From a bacterium (GTDB lineage: Bacteria > Acidobacteriota > HRBIN11 > JAKEFK01), in the NCBI GenBank assembly GCA_022616075.1, contig JAKEFK010000185.1:1-45214 (forward strand): a DNA stretch of 45,214 nucleotides, read 5' to 3'. A model generated the notes under the pieces. The model did no database searches and was not told where the DNA came from. It saw only the letters and a program-made list of their open reading frames with translations. The position numbers and the translations under genes are program-made. Below, piece by piece: positions 16,890 to 25,065 of the stretch (position 1 is the first letter of the stretch; every line of letters begins with the position of its first letter).

Positions 16890-16958
16890 CCGCCAAGACG
16901 CCAGCCGCCAAGAATTGAAAACTTGCTCCTAACTTGGCGATCTTGGCGTCTTGGCGGT
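16889..16958. repeat. Family D long inverted repeat between convergent genes (copy D2)
   Basis: Left arm CCGCCAAGACGCC then GCCGCCAAG (16890-16912), right arm CTTGGCG then TCTTGGCGTCTTGGCGGT (16933-16958). Compared with D1, CGCAAAG became CGCCAAG on one arm and CTTTGCG became CTTGGCG on the other, so pairing is kept. The inner AAGAATTGA-AA sequence is also shared. It lies at the end of two convergent genes, as D1 does. Confidence 0.8.
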
Positions 16959-16959
16959 T

Positions 16960-17385
16960 CTACTCAGGGCGGATCAATCCATCGCAAATTGGATCGTCGC
17001 TTACAGAAGGGTAGTTGACATACTTCCATCCGATGCTGCGTCGAGAAAGTAATCTCCAACTCCAGTAGTTGACGATTCGATACCGTATGCGGCGAGGGAC
17101 AATAGCCTGGAAACCCCAATCTGCCAGAGTAAAAAAGAACACAGAGGCGGCCCACCAGGAAAAGTGTTCCTTTTTCAATGATTCTATTTCACTCTTGATC
17201 ACTACCTGTACCGAATGATCCAGACCGAAAAAATTCTGAATCGACAGAACGGCTGGAGTCCGGCGATACATCCAGGCGACGAAACCGAATAGTCCTCCCA
17301 GAAGAACTATGAAAAAGAACCTGCGAGAGAATCTGACCCCTTTCAAACCATCAGGTGGTAATTGGCTGCTCGTTTCGTCGCTCAT
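16960..17385 (-). CDS. Small two-segment membrane protein of unknown function
   Basis: About 141 residues. There are two hydrophobic segments, around residues 24-39 (FFFIVLLGGLFGFVAW) and 78-92 (WWAASVFFFTLADWG), separated by a loop likely to face the periplasm. The C-terminus is basic (RRIRYRI, RRSIGWKYV). No family was recognised. The start was placed at the ATG ending at 17385; no ribosome site is evident and a TTG at 17415 is an alternative. It is alone between the family D hairpin downstream and a family A element upstream. Confidence 0.6.
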   Translation of the reverse strand: MSDETSSQLPPDGLKGVRFSRRFFFIVLLGGLFGFVAWMYRRTPAVLSIQNFFGLDHSVQVVIKSEIESLKKEHFSWWAASVFFFTLADWGFQAIVPRRIRYRIVNYWSWRLLSRRSIGWKYVNYPSVSDDPICDGLIRPE

Positions 17386-17433
17386 GGTAAATACAGATTC
17401 TATCAAAAACTCCAAAGTTTTAGGAAAACGACG

Positions 17434-17552
17434 ATGCCGGCAGAATGCCGGCGGTCATTTATGCCAGCCTGGAGGCTGGCGCTCATCTACCGGCAGCAAA
17501 GATGAGCGCCGCCATTCTGGCGGCATTGATGTCCGCCGGCTAAAAGCGGCGG
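17434..17552. repeat. Family A composite inverted element A4
   Basis: Unit order: GCCGGCAGAATGCCGGC, GGTCATTTATG, CCAGCC/GGCTGG stem, GCGCTCATCT, an 11-base centre ACCGGCAGCAA, AGATGAGCGC, CCGCC/GGCGG stem, GGCATTGATGTCC, and a last GCCGGC-type stem with a lost base. It has the same architecture as A2 and, inverted, A5. The region between two minus-strand genes (17386-17637) holds little else. Confidence 0.93.
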
Positions 17553-17637
17553 ATACTGTAAGCAGTATCCTTTTCGTTGGATTTAAACCAGTCGATTTCA
17601 TCGTTCGGACCGGCAAAGAAACCATCCACTATTGATC

Positions 17638-19224
17638 TCATTTCGGAAGACCGAGTAATTCCTTATCCTTTTCCTCCATGTCCTGGAGCCTTACACCGAA
17701 CATCATCTTCTCGCAATAAAAATAAGGAAGTGCATAGGGCGCCGAAGGTTGAAAAACGGGGTTGGACTGTAGTTCAGGCGTTCTTGCCACTTGATGAAAT
17801 ATTTCGCGAGCCGGATTCCCAACGGACGCATTTCTGTAGTTGTAAACGGCTTGAATGCTCTGGTACATCATCGGTTTCAGCACACCAACGGATCCGAGTA
17901 TCAATAGTAGCGCGGCTCCCAGTTTTGCCTTCTGAAAAGGAATTTGTGAAATATGAGTCGCAAAAAGGAAGAAGAAGATCCAGGTGGGAAGCAGCATCCC
18001 TCTCATGCAAAAATTGTTGAATCCCGAGTAGGCTACGAAATCGGTCAGAACAAAGAAAAAAAACGAGCATAGAAAGTAGGCTCGCTGCTTCGCGCTGAAT
18101 TGTTTGTAAATAGCAAGCAGCATCAGCGGAATTCCACAAAATTCCACCAGTGGAATGAGAGTAAGGTACAGGGGAAAACCAAGTGCTTTGTCGATCCAGA
18201 AATGCTTCGTTAGGGGAAGATTGAAGCTGGAAATAACAAAATGCTGTGAGCCTACCTTGCCTAAATACAAAAACATTGGAGATAACAAAAGCAGAAAGGC
18301 CAGCACCGTCACGATAGGCGATCTGCGGGCACGATGCAGAACCACCTTCCGTTCGATCCATAGAAGAGCAAGGACCGGAAGAAATGCAAAAATGCTGGAA
18401 TAGAAGGAATGAATCAACAATAAGAATATCACCGCAGTTTTTTTGGTTGCTGACCCAACCCGATAGAATCGTGCCACAACAAAAAAGAGAATCAGTGAGT
18501 AAAAAGCAGCGAAATGATGAATAGTCCAGAACATGGTTGTGTAAAACGAGGAGATCTGAGTGTTTCCACGAAACCAGGAGTACTTCTGCCACCATTCGAA
18601 ATTCTGGAGGCTTAGCAGGGGAAAGAAGATCCAGTCGAGGCCGCCAAAAAAAGAGCAAAGAAATAAAAAGAGTCGCACTTGAAAACGAGTTCTGAAAAAC
18701 AAAAGCGCAACTTCCAGCAGGCTGAAAACAATTAAATAGGAATAAATCAGATTTCCTAGAAAAATGGCGTCCTTGATCGTGATGAATGGAATCAGCAACT
18801 TCAGAACTGCAAAAGGAATCAATGAGCAGTAATAAAATGAGAAGAGGTAGTCCTGATTTAGATAATGTTGGAGCGGGAAGGAAGGGGATAGAGTCATACT
18901 GATTAGTTCTGCAAGTCTGTAATAGTCGTCTCCTAAAGCTCGAACCACGCCGGGAACCTGCCATTCCATGGGATAAGATAGCCGGGGGAGGTTCATTAAG
19001 ATCCAGAACAGAAGGCTCATGGCGGTTGTGATCGAGTCGGAGTGAAGTGCTCTTCCTCGCACACGTGCAGGAAATATGACAAAGATGGCGGCGGACAGAA
19101 ATCCTATATATGCGAACGGCAAAAGTTTTGTCGGAAGCCGGAGAAGATTGAACACCGAAAGACTGACGATGTTGGCAAGAAAAACTGCGATAAGAATCTT
19201 TGAGTTACAATTATATCTGATCAA
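17638..19224 (-). CDS. Large polytopic membrane protein, GT-C-like, function unknown
   Basis: A 528-residue protein with about twelve hydrophobic segments. A loop after the third segment contains ALGDDYYRLAELI, whose paired Asp recalls the active-site loop of GT-C transferases, but no family signature was recognised. TTG at 19224 is the most upstream start; there is no ATG near that would keep the first membrane segment. It is divergent from the AP-fold gene at 19487 across 262 bases. Its last 60 residues are soluble. Confidence 0.75.
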   Translation of the reverse strand: MIRYNCNSKILIAVFLANIVSLSVFNLLRLPTKLLPFAYIGFLSAAIFVIFPARVRGRALHSDSITTAMSLLFWILMNLPRLSYPMEWQVPGVVRALGDDYYRLAELISMTLSPSFPLQHYLNQDYLFSFYYCSLIPFAVLKLLIPFITIKDAIFLGNLIYSYLIVFSLLEVALLFFRTRFQVRLFLFLCSFFGGLDWIFFPLLSLQNFEWWQKYSWFRGNTQISSFYTTMFWTIHHFAAFYSLILFFVVARFYRVGSATKKTAVIFLLLIHSFYSSIFAFLPVLALLWIERKVVLHRARRSPIVTVLAFLLLLSPMFLYLGKVGSQHFVISSFNLPLTKHFWIDKALGFPLYLTLIPLVEFCGIPLMLLAIYKQFSAKQRAYFLCSFFFFVLTDFVAYSGFNNFCMRGMLLPTWIFFFLFATHISQIPFQKAKLGAALLLILGSVGVLKPMMYQSIQAVYNYRNASVGNPAREIFHQVARTPELQSNPVFQPSAPYALPYFYCEKMMFGVRLQDMEEKDKELLGLPK

Positions 19225-19422
19225 TGATTAGACCCTGCACGAGCTTGGTCGAAACCATCCTCTACCACCCCCGCCAGAGTCAAGATCGGCGCTTCAAACC
19301 GCGCGAGCTATGAACAGCGTAACATCTACACCCGATCTATTACCCATTGTATCTTCATCTCCTGCCGCACGGCAATTTTTGTAAGCAATTGTTTTTGGGG
19401 TCGCATTCACGACCGCGTTTAC

Positions 19423-19452
19423 TTGCCACAAACACATCGAAAGGCGTACACT
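19423..19452 (+). promoter_or_regulatory. Candidate sigma-70-like promoter for the AP-fold gene at 19487
   Basis: TTGCCA at 19423-19428 and TACACT at 19447-19452 are separated by 18 bases. The predicted transcript would start about 28 bases before the ATG at 19487. This matches 5 of 6 and 4 of 6 consensus bases; sigma-factor preferences of this organism are unknown. Confidence 0.4.
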
Positions 19453-19486
19453 GAAGTGGGGGAAACAGGGTGACGATTTCAACCGA

Positions 19487-21529
19487 ATGCAGAAAGCTGT
19501 TTCTCTCTGGAAAATCCTGAACCGGGATATCACGGTCGGGATCATTTTCAGCCTTTCGATCGGTTTCTTTGATTTGCTGGCTACTACCATTTTCAAGCCA
19601 GCACGATTCGCTTCCTTCAGCTTAATGCTGACTCCGCTGATCGCATCAATCTTAATTGCATTTTTGGTGTATCTCGTTTTATCGCTTTTACTTCACTTGT
19701 TCGATTCCGATCAAAGGATCGGCCCTTTGAATATCCCGCTTGCCGCCTTTCTTGCAAGCCTTGCGGTGATCTTGCAAGAGAAGCGTTTAATTTCGCGTGC
19801 TCTCAGACCCTCTCAGGAAATTATGATGCTGGGAATCGCGTTCATTTTGTCTTTTTTCGTTGCTTTTGCAGCGCATCAACTTATGCGAAAGGCGTTTGAA
19901 TCAGAAAGGAAAAGGTGGATTGAAGCGACGTTATTTGCGCTTCCTGTGCTGATTTGTGAAATGTGGTTGATCACGTGGAGGCAGATCTATCACGGAGAGC
20001 CTTTGTTTTCGTCAAGCTCAATTCTATTAAATGGTTTCTTGATCCTTTGCTGCGCTTTGAGCTGGCTCGGCTTTTATCGAACAAACTTTCGTGCCAAGGT
20101 CCGGATAGTTCGACTCCTGGCGGTTCTCACCATTTGCAGCCCGTTGTTGGGTGGGCTTCAGATAGATCAGGCTTCGGCATCGGCGCAGTCAACATCGGAT
20201 CATCTGAAAATCCGGCATGTGATGTTGATCACCATCGACACGCTTCGCGCGGACACATTAGCGGCTTATGGAGGAACCGGGATTTCCACAACAGAGATGG
20301 ATCAACTTGCGAGTGGCAGCACCGTTTTTTCCTCGACATATGCAGTTTCCCCGTGGACGCTTCCGTCTGCTGCATCTCTGTTGACCGGACATTCTCCTCT
20401 GACGCACCAAGCACTCGAGCGCGAATCACGGCTACCAGAAAATCTTCCAACTCTGGCCGAATACATGCAAAACGCGGGATACAAAACAGAAGCGATCGGA
20501 GATAACGTTTATCTTGCGAGAAACAATTTTTCCAAAGGGTTCGATGAATTCAATATCTACCCGAAAAGCACAGATCGAACCCTGGGGACTTTCTTCCTGA
20601 ACTTTCTTTTCCCGCGAACCTTTCGCCCGGAAGCGCAAACCAGCGATCTTACTGACATGGCAATTGATTGGTTAAAAGGACATCACAGCGATCCTTTTTT
20701 TCTCTGGCTCCATTATTTCGACCCCCATATTCCATATTCACCTCCTGCTTCGTACTTGCCCACCGATGTTGATTCCAACATCGCGAACCGTTTCGACCGC
20801 CTGACACATATCAGAGCGGGTCATCTTTTTCCGTCTTCGGAAGAAAAGAAATGGATCCAAAGCTTGTACCTGGCTGAAGTCCGTTACGTCGATGATCAGA
20901 TTGGTAAAATCGTAAACGAAATGAAGGAGCTTGGAATTTACGACGAAACACTTTTGATTTTAACTTCTGATCACGGAGAAGAATTCTGGGAGCATGGCGG
21001 ATTTGAGCATGGGCACAGTCACTTTGAAGAGCTCCTCCGCGTCCCGCTAATCGTGAAACTTCCAGGCTCCAAACTGCGCGGAGTTCGCATAGATACGGTC
21101 GTTTCAGGGGAAAGCGTCACTCCTACGATTTTGGATCTGTGCGGTATTCCTTATCATGATGAGTATCTGTCGCGGAGATCCCTCTTCCAGCAGTTGAGCG
21201 GAGAGCATCCCGCATCTCAATGGAATTCTGATCCGATTATTGTTGCCGGAACCCTATATTACGAACCTCGCATATCTGTGATCTTCAACGGACTGAAATA
21301 TACCAGGCTTCTGGTCAGCGGGAATGAGCAAACATTTAACCTTCGTGAGGATCCACACGAAAGACAAACGACTCATGATCGCTCCGTGCTGGAGACAGCA
21401 CGCCAATTATTGTCTGAAAAATCGGAAACAGCGGACAGGATCAGGCAGCGCCTTGGCTTGAAAAAAGAGACCACACCTCTGAACGAAGAAACGGAAAAAC
21501 AGCTTAAGGCTCTGGGCTATTTGCAATAA
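19487..21529 (+). CDS. Membrane-anchored alkaline-phosphatase-fold transferase/hydrolase
   Basis: 680 residues. Six or so membrane segments fill residues 16-225, followed by the catalytic domain. The first metal motif is ITIDTLRADTLAAYGG (249-264), the nucleophile segment is SPWTLPSAASLLTG with Thr291, and the second motif is SDHGEEFWEHGGFEHGHSHF. As in the 1681 protein, threonine replaces the Cys/Ser of true sulfatases. The domain probably faces the periplasm and could transfer a phospho-alcohol or hydrolyse a phosphate ester on a lipid or glycan. The C-terminus is EKQLKALGYLQ, the shared tail. A GGGTGA at 13 bases from the ATG is a poor ribosome site. Family A element A5 follows 22 bases after the stop, so the polysaccharide genes beyond may or may not be co-transcribed. 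Confidence 0.88.
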   Translation: MQKAVSLWKILNRDITVGIIFSLSIGFFDLLATTIFKPARFASFSLMLTPLIASILIAFLVYLVLSLLLHLFDSDQRIGPLNIPLAAFLASLAVILQEKRLISRALRPSQEIMMLGIAFILSFFVAFAAHQLMRKAFESERKRWIEATLFALPVLICEMWLITWRQIYHGEPLFSSSSILLNGFLILCCALSWLGFYRTNFRAKVRIVRLLAVLTICSPLLGGLQIDQASASAQSTSDHLKIRHVMLITIDTLRADTLAAYGGTGISTTEMDQLASGSTVFSSTYAVSPWTLPSAASLLTGHSPLTHQALERESRLPENLPTLAEYMQNAGYKTEAIGDNVYLARNNFSKGFDEFNIYPKSTDRTLGTFFLNFLFPRTFRPEAQTSDLTDMAIDWLKGHHSDPFFLWLHYFDPHIPYSPPASYLPTDVDSNIANRFDRLTHIRAGHLFPSSEEKKWIQSLYLAEVRYVDDQIGKIVNEMKELGIYDETLLILTSDHGEEFWEHGGFEHGHSHFEELLRVPLIVKLPGSKLRGVRIDTVVSGESVTPTILDLCGIPYHDEYLSRRSLFQQLSGEHPASQWNSDPIIVAGTLYYEPRISVIFNGLKYTRLLVSGNEQTFNLREDPHERQTTHDRSVLETARQLLSEKSETADRIRQRLGLKKETTPLNEETEKQLKALGYLQ

Positions 21530-21551
21530 CAGCGAGTTGACGCATGTAGCA

Positions 21552-21672
21552 TATGCCGGCTAAAAGCCGGCGGACATCAATGCCGCCAGAATGGCGGTGC
21601 TCATCTTTGTAGCGGTCAGATGAGCGCCAGCCTCCAGGCTGGCATAAATGACCGCCGGCATTTTGCCGGCGT
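21552..21672. repeat. Family A composite inverted element A5 (opposite orientation to A2 and A4)
   Basis: GCCGGCTAAAAGCCGGC, GGACATCAATG, CCGCC/GGCGG stem, TGCTCATCT, an 11-base centre TTGTAGCGGTC, AGATGAGCGC, CCAGCC/GGCTGG stem, GGCATAAATGACC, and GCCGGCATTTTGCCGGC. Reverse-complemented, it matches A4 unit by unit except in the centre and loops. The following GT2 gene starts 41 bases further on. Confidence 0.93.
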
Positions 21673-21713
21673 AGTTTCTCTGCTAGTATTAACGCTTTGT
21701 ATGGCGGTGTGGA

Positions 21714-22421
21714 TTGCCTGATTCCCTGTCTATTGTTATGCCCGTTTTCAACGAGCAGGATGTGATTGCGGATGTCCTGAGTGAGTTCGCGCAGGTTCTC
21801 CAGAGATTTGAGCGGCCGGAGTTTATCGTCGTCAACGATTGCAGTACCGACCAAACTGGAATGATTCTTCAGTCTGTGCAAACACTGATTCCGTACTTAC
21901 GTGTAATCAATCTGCCACAAAATCGGGGCCATGGAGCAGCCCTTGCGAGAGCCTTTCGCGAAGCCACGGGTGAATTGATATTTCATTGCGACAGCGACCG
22001 TCAGTTTGTTGCGGAAGATTTCTGGTTGTTATATCAAAAAATGGAAGAAGAAGGACTGAACGCTGTGATCGGTTGGCGCGGAAAACGAAAGGATCCGTTC
22101 GCGCGTCTCTTGCTCAGCCGCCTTCTGCAAACATTTTTGTTCCTGCTATTTGGTGTTCTGCTTCCTGACAGCAATTCCCCCTTCCGTTTGTACAGAAGAG
22201 AAGCGTTGGATCGCCTTTTGTTGGTCCTGCCGGAGCAGCCGATGGTCCCATCAATTCTTATGGCAGTCGGCGCTAAAAAGATGAAGATGAATGTGGGTTG
22301 GGTCGAGGTTCGTCATCGGGCGCGCACAACCGGCAAGTCGTTCTTGCGAAGCTGGAAGATATTTCGGTTGTGCATTCCTGCATTCCGTGAAGTGCTTCAG
22401 TTTAAGCGTCAACTCCCATGA
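21714..22421 (+). CDS. Glycosyltransferase family 2
   Basis: A 235-residue GT-A enzyme with VVNDCSTDQT (39-48) and CDSDRQF (92-98; DxD-type metal motif), and a downstream RARTTGKSFLR segment typical of polyprenyl-phosphate sugar synthases and related GT2 proteins. It probably makes or extends a lipid-linked sugar in the cytoplasm. TTG at 21714 is the only in-frame start near the conserved N-terminus (DSLSIVMPVFNE); no clear ribosome site is visible. The stop overlaps the ATG of the FAD gene by 4 nt (ATGA). It starts a GT2-FAD-GT2 operon. Confidence 0.87.
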   Translation: MPDSLSIVMPVFNEQDVIADVLSEFAQVLQRFERPEFIVVNDCSTDQTGMILQSVQTLIPYLRVINLPQNRGHGAALARAFREATGELIFHCDSDRQFVAEDFWLLYQKMEEEGLNAVIGWRGKRKDPFARLLLSRLLQTFLFLLFGVLLPDSNSPFRLYRREALDRLLLVLPEQPMVPSILMAVGAKKMKMNVGWVEVRHRARTTGKSFLRSWKIFRLCIPAFREVLQFKRQLP

Positions 22422-23803
22422 ATCACCCCGTGAATGATCCAAAGATTGTAATCCTGGGAATGGGTGCTTGCGGTCTTGGGGCTGCCTGGAGATTGCAGGA
22501 ACTTGGATATACCAATTACAAGATTTTTGAAAGGAATGCTTATCCTGGCGGTCTGGCGTACTCAGTCACAGATGAGATGGGTTTCACATGGGATATCGGA
22601 GGGCATGTTCAATTTTCCCATTACCGGTATTTTGATCACTTAATGGATCTCCTCATGGGTGACGAATGGGTGTTCCATGAACGAAGCTCCTGGGTTTGGA
22701 TCCGCGATCGCTTTGTTCCATATCCGTTTCAAAATAACATTCGCTATTTGGCTCGGGAAGATATTTGGAAATGCCTGTCGGGATTGATCGAACTGTACAA
22801 ACATCCTTCCTTGCAACCGAAAACCTTTCGCGACTGGATTCTGAGCGTTTTCGGTAAAGGAATTGCAGAGCTTTTTCTGTTGCCTTACAACTTTAAAGTA
22901 TGGGCGTATCCTCCAGAAAAATTATCCTACAATTGGATCGCCGATCGAGTTTCCGTAGTCGATCTAGCGCGAATCATCGAGAATATTCTTTTTGAACGTG
23001 ATGATGTTTCCTGGGGTCCGAATAATCGCTTTCGCTTTCCGCTCAAGGGAGGCACGGGAGAAATCTGGAAAAGACTCTATGAACGGCTGGATCACAGTAG
23101 AACATATCTGACCCATGAAGTAGTCAGGGTGGATACGAAGAAACGTCTCGTTGCATTTGACAATGGCCGACAGGAACCCTATGACGCTTTGATCACCACG
23201 CTTCCCCTGGATCGATTCCTGCTGCTTTCGGATTTAGAGGAGAGGTCTGCTGCGGAGAAACTTGTACACTCATCTACCAACATCATAGGAATCGGACTGA
23301 AGGGACAGCCTCCCGAACATTTGAAAACGAAATGCTGGATGTATTTTCCCGAATCGAATTGTCCATTCTATCGAGTTACTGTGTTTTCGAACTACTCTCC
23401 TTTCAATACCCCGGACCCCAAACAATACTGGTCTCTGATGGCTGAAGTTTCAGAATCTTGCGATAAAATGGTAAAGCACGAAGCAATTTCGCGAGAGGTA
23501 ATCGAGGGGGCACTCAATACGAGGTTGATCACAAATCGTGAGGCTATCGTGGATCTCTGGTTTCATCACGAGCCTTATGGATATCCGACACCCACATTGC
23601 AAAGAGACGAGGCGTTGAGAGTGCTTCTCACTCTGGAGGAGTTGGCAATTTTTTCCAGAGGAAGATTCGGTGGATGGAAGTATGAAGTTTCCAATCAGGA
23701 TCACTCCTTGATGCAAGGGGTTGAAGCAGTGAACAGGATTCTTCTGAATCAGGAGGAACTTACGCTGTGGAATCCACACAAAGCAAATCTAGGCGGGAAT
23801 TAG
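22418..23803 (+). CDS. FAD-dependent amine-oxidase/UDP-galactopyranose-mutase-like protein
   Basis: 461 residues. The dinucleotide motif GMGACG (14-19) is followed by ERNAYPGGLAYS and WDIGGHVQFSHY, the layout of protoporphyrinogen-oxidase-like and UDP-galactopyranose-mutase-like flavoproteins. The segment VPYPFQNNIRYL is common in the sugar-cluster members of this group. Since it sits between two GT2 genes it may act on a nucleotide-sugar or a lipid-linked sugar, for example by ring contraction or redox chemistry, but that is inference; it is not a clear Glf. It overlaps the upstream gene by 4 nt and ends 10 bases before the next. Confidence 0.86.
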   Translation: MNHPVNDPKIVILGMGACGLGAAWRLQELGYTNYKIFERNAYPGGLAYSVTDEMGFTWDIGGHVQFSHYRYFDHLMDLLMGDEWVFHERSSWVWIRDRFVPYPFQNNIRYLAREDIWKCLSGLIELYKHPSLQPKTFRDWILSVFGKGIAELFLLPYNFKVWAYPPEKLSYNWIADRVSVVDLARIIENILFERDDVSWGPNNRFRFPLKGGTGEIWKRLYERLDHSRTYLTHEVVRVDTKKRLVAFDNGRQEPYDALITTLPLDRFLLLSDLEERSAAEKLVHSSTNIIGIGLKGQPPEHLKTKCWMYFPESNCPFYRVTVFSNYSPFNTPDPKQYWSLMAEVSESCDKMVKHEAISREVIEGALNTRLITNREAIVDLWFHHEPYGYPTPTLQRDEALRVLLTLEELAIFSRGRFGGWKYEVSNQDHSLMQGVEAVNRILLNQEELTLWNPHKANLGGN

Positions 23804-23813
23804 AGGTGATCCA

Positions 23814-24701
23814 TTGAGCGCCCCCACCTTCTCCATTGTAATTCCCACGTATGGCCGCCCCTCTTTATTGCAGGAATGTCTTAATTCAATCTCAAGACTG
23901 GTCTATCCACGTGAGTGTTTTGAAGTGATCGTAGTTGATGATGGGGGTCCCGAGCCGCTCGACTGTATCGTGGATAACCTCAGGTCACAATTGAATGTGA
24001 AATTGATTCGTCAATTTCATGCCGGACCAGCAGCTGCACGAAATAGAGGCGCCTCGGCAGCGCGTAACGAGTATGTAGTTTTTATTGACGATGATTGTAT
24101 TCCGCACGAGGATTGGTTGCAGAAATTTGCCGGAAGATTTCAGATCACGCCCGATCATGGGATCGGAGGAAGAGTCATCAACAGGCTCCAGGAAAATGTG
24201 TACTTAGCAGCCTCCCAACTTCTCGCTGACTTTCTCTATTCCTATTACAACGGAAACGAGCCAGGTACGGCGCAATTCTTAAGTTCAAACAATCTTTCGT
24301 TTCCAGTGAAATCATTTTTTGAGATCGGTGGATTTAATACAGTCTTCCCCGGAGCCGCGGCAGAGGATCGCGAACTTTGTATGCGGTGGCTGCAATCAAA
24401 ACGCTTGCTGACCTACGAACCTGAGGCGAAGGTTTCTCACGGTTATCCGATTAGCCTCAGAGGATTTTGGAAGAAGCATTTCAATTATGGCTACGGGGCC
24501 GCTCTCTTGCACGACATCCTTAAGGAGCGCAACGGTGCTTCTATTCCGGTAGAACCGCCTTCGTTTTATTGGGACCTCCTTCGACATCCATCGCGTCAAG
24601 GCGCTTCGCGCTCGGCCATACTGGCTGCACTTGTGGCGATATCTCAGATCGCAAATGCTTCAGGATATTTCTCGCATAAGGTGCGAGGAATCCGGAACTA
24701 A
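23814..24701 (+). CDS. Glycosyltransferase family 2 (second gene of the operon)
   Basis: 295 residues with PTYGRPSLL (11-19), VVDDGG (40-45), the metal motif IDDDC (91-95) and AEDRELCMRW, the typical ED-x-RW region where the general base sits. It probably transfers a sugar to a growing lipid-linked glycan. The TTG start at 23814 is supported by a GAGGTGA ribosome site 4 bases upstream (23803-23809). It has one short hydrophobic stretch near its C-terminus (SAILAALVAISQIAN). No repeat insertions. Confidence 0.9.
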   Translation: MSAPTFSIVIPTYGRPSLLQECLNSISRLVYPRECFEVIVVDDGGPEPLDCIVDNLRSQLNVKLIRQFHAGPAAARNRGASAARNEYVVFIDDDCIPHEDWLQKFAGRFQITPDHGIGGRVINRLQENVYLAASQLLADFLYSYYNGNEPGTAQFLSSNNLSFPVKSFFEIGGFNTVFPGAAAEDRELCMRWLQSKRLLTYEPEAKVSHGYPISLRGFWKKHFNYGYGAALLHDILKERNGASIPVEPPSFYWDLLRHPSRQGASRSAILAALVAISQIANASGYFSHKVRGIRN

Positions 24702-25065
24702 GTAGTTTGAAGTAGCAGCTCATGGAAGGCCCAAAGGATTCTCCACCATATGGTTGAATATTCAAGACAACTTGACAACACGTTTCACGCGGTATCGGAT
24801 CCAACGAGGCGGCCATTCTCAAAATTCTGTCGGAGCGGCAACCACGCGTTACCGGAATCGCAAAATCCTTTCCCTATTCATTAAAACGCGATTTCCAAGC
24901 ATCTCAAGGTGCTGATCCCTGCCACGTGCGAAGAGGTATTCCAGCCTGCCATTATTCCATTCATCATGGAAAATCACCTTACATAAAATATAGGAAATCA
25001 CCGGTGCCGGGGCGCACATCCATTTCTAACCTGCGAACGACCCAGTTGGCGGTTCCTCCAAAAGA
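24702..25065. other. 364-base gap without a convincing gene
   Basis: The stretch has no repeat of families A-D. On the minus strand a 56-codon frame (ATG ending at 25019, TAA at 24849) contains EWNNGRLEYLF and LEMLGNRVLMNRERIL, which reads like protein but matches no family I know; it could be a gene remnant. TTGACA occurs at 24771, but without a good -10 at the right distance. A promoter for the kinase gene is expected here. Confidence 0.4.

Noticed and set aside
19294-19596. 100-codon minus-strand ORF overlapping the start of the AP-fold gene
   Set aside because: It overlaps a well supported gene and its sequence has no membrane, domain or motif features.
24849-25019. 56-codon minus-strand ORF in the gap before the kinase gene
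   Set aside because: No ribosome site, no recognised family, and only a short frame. It is kept as a note in the gap entry.
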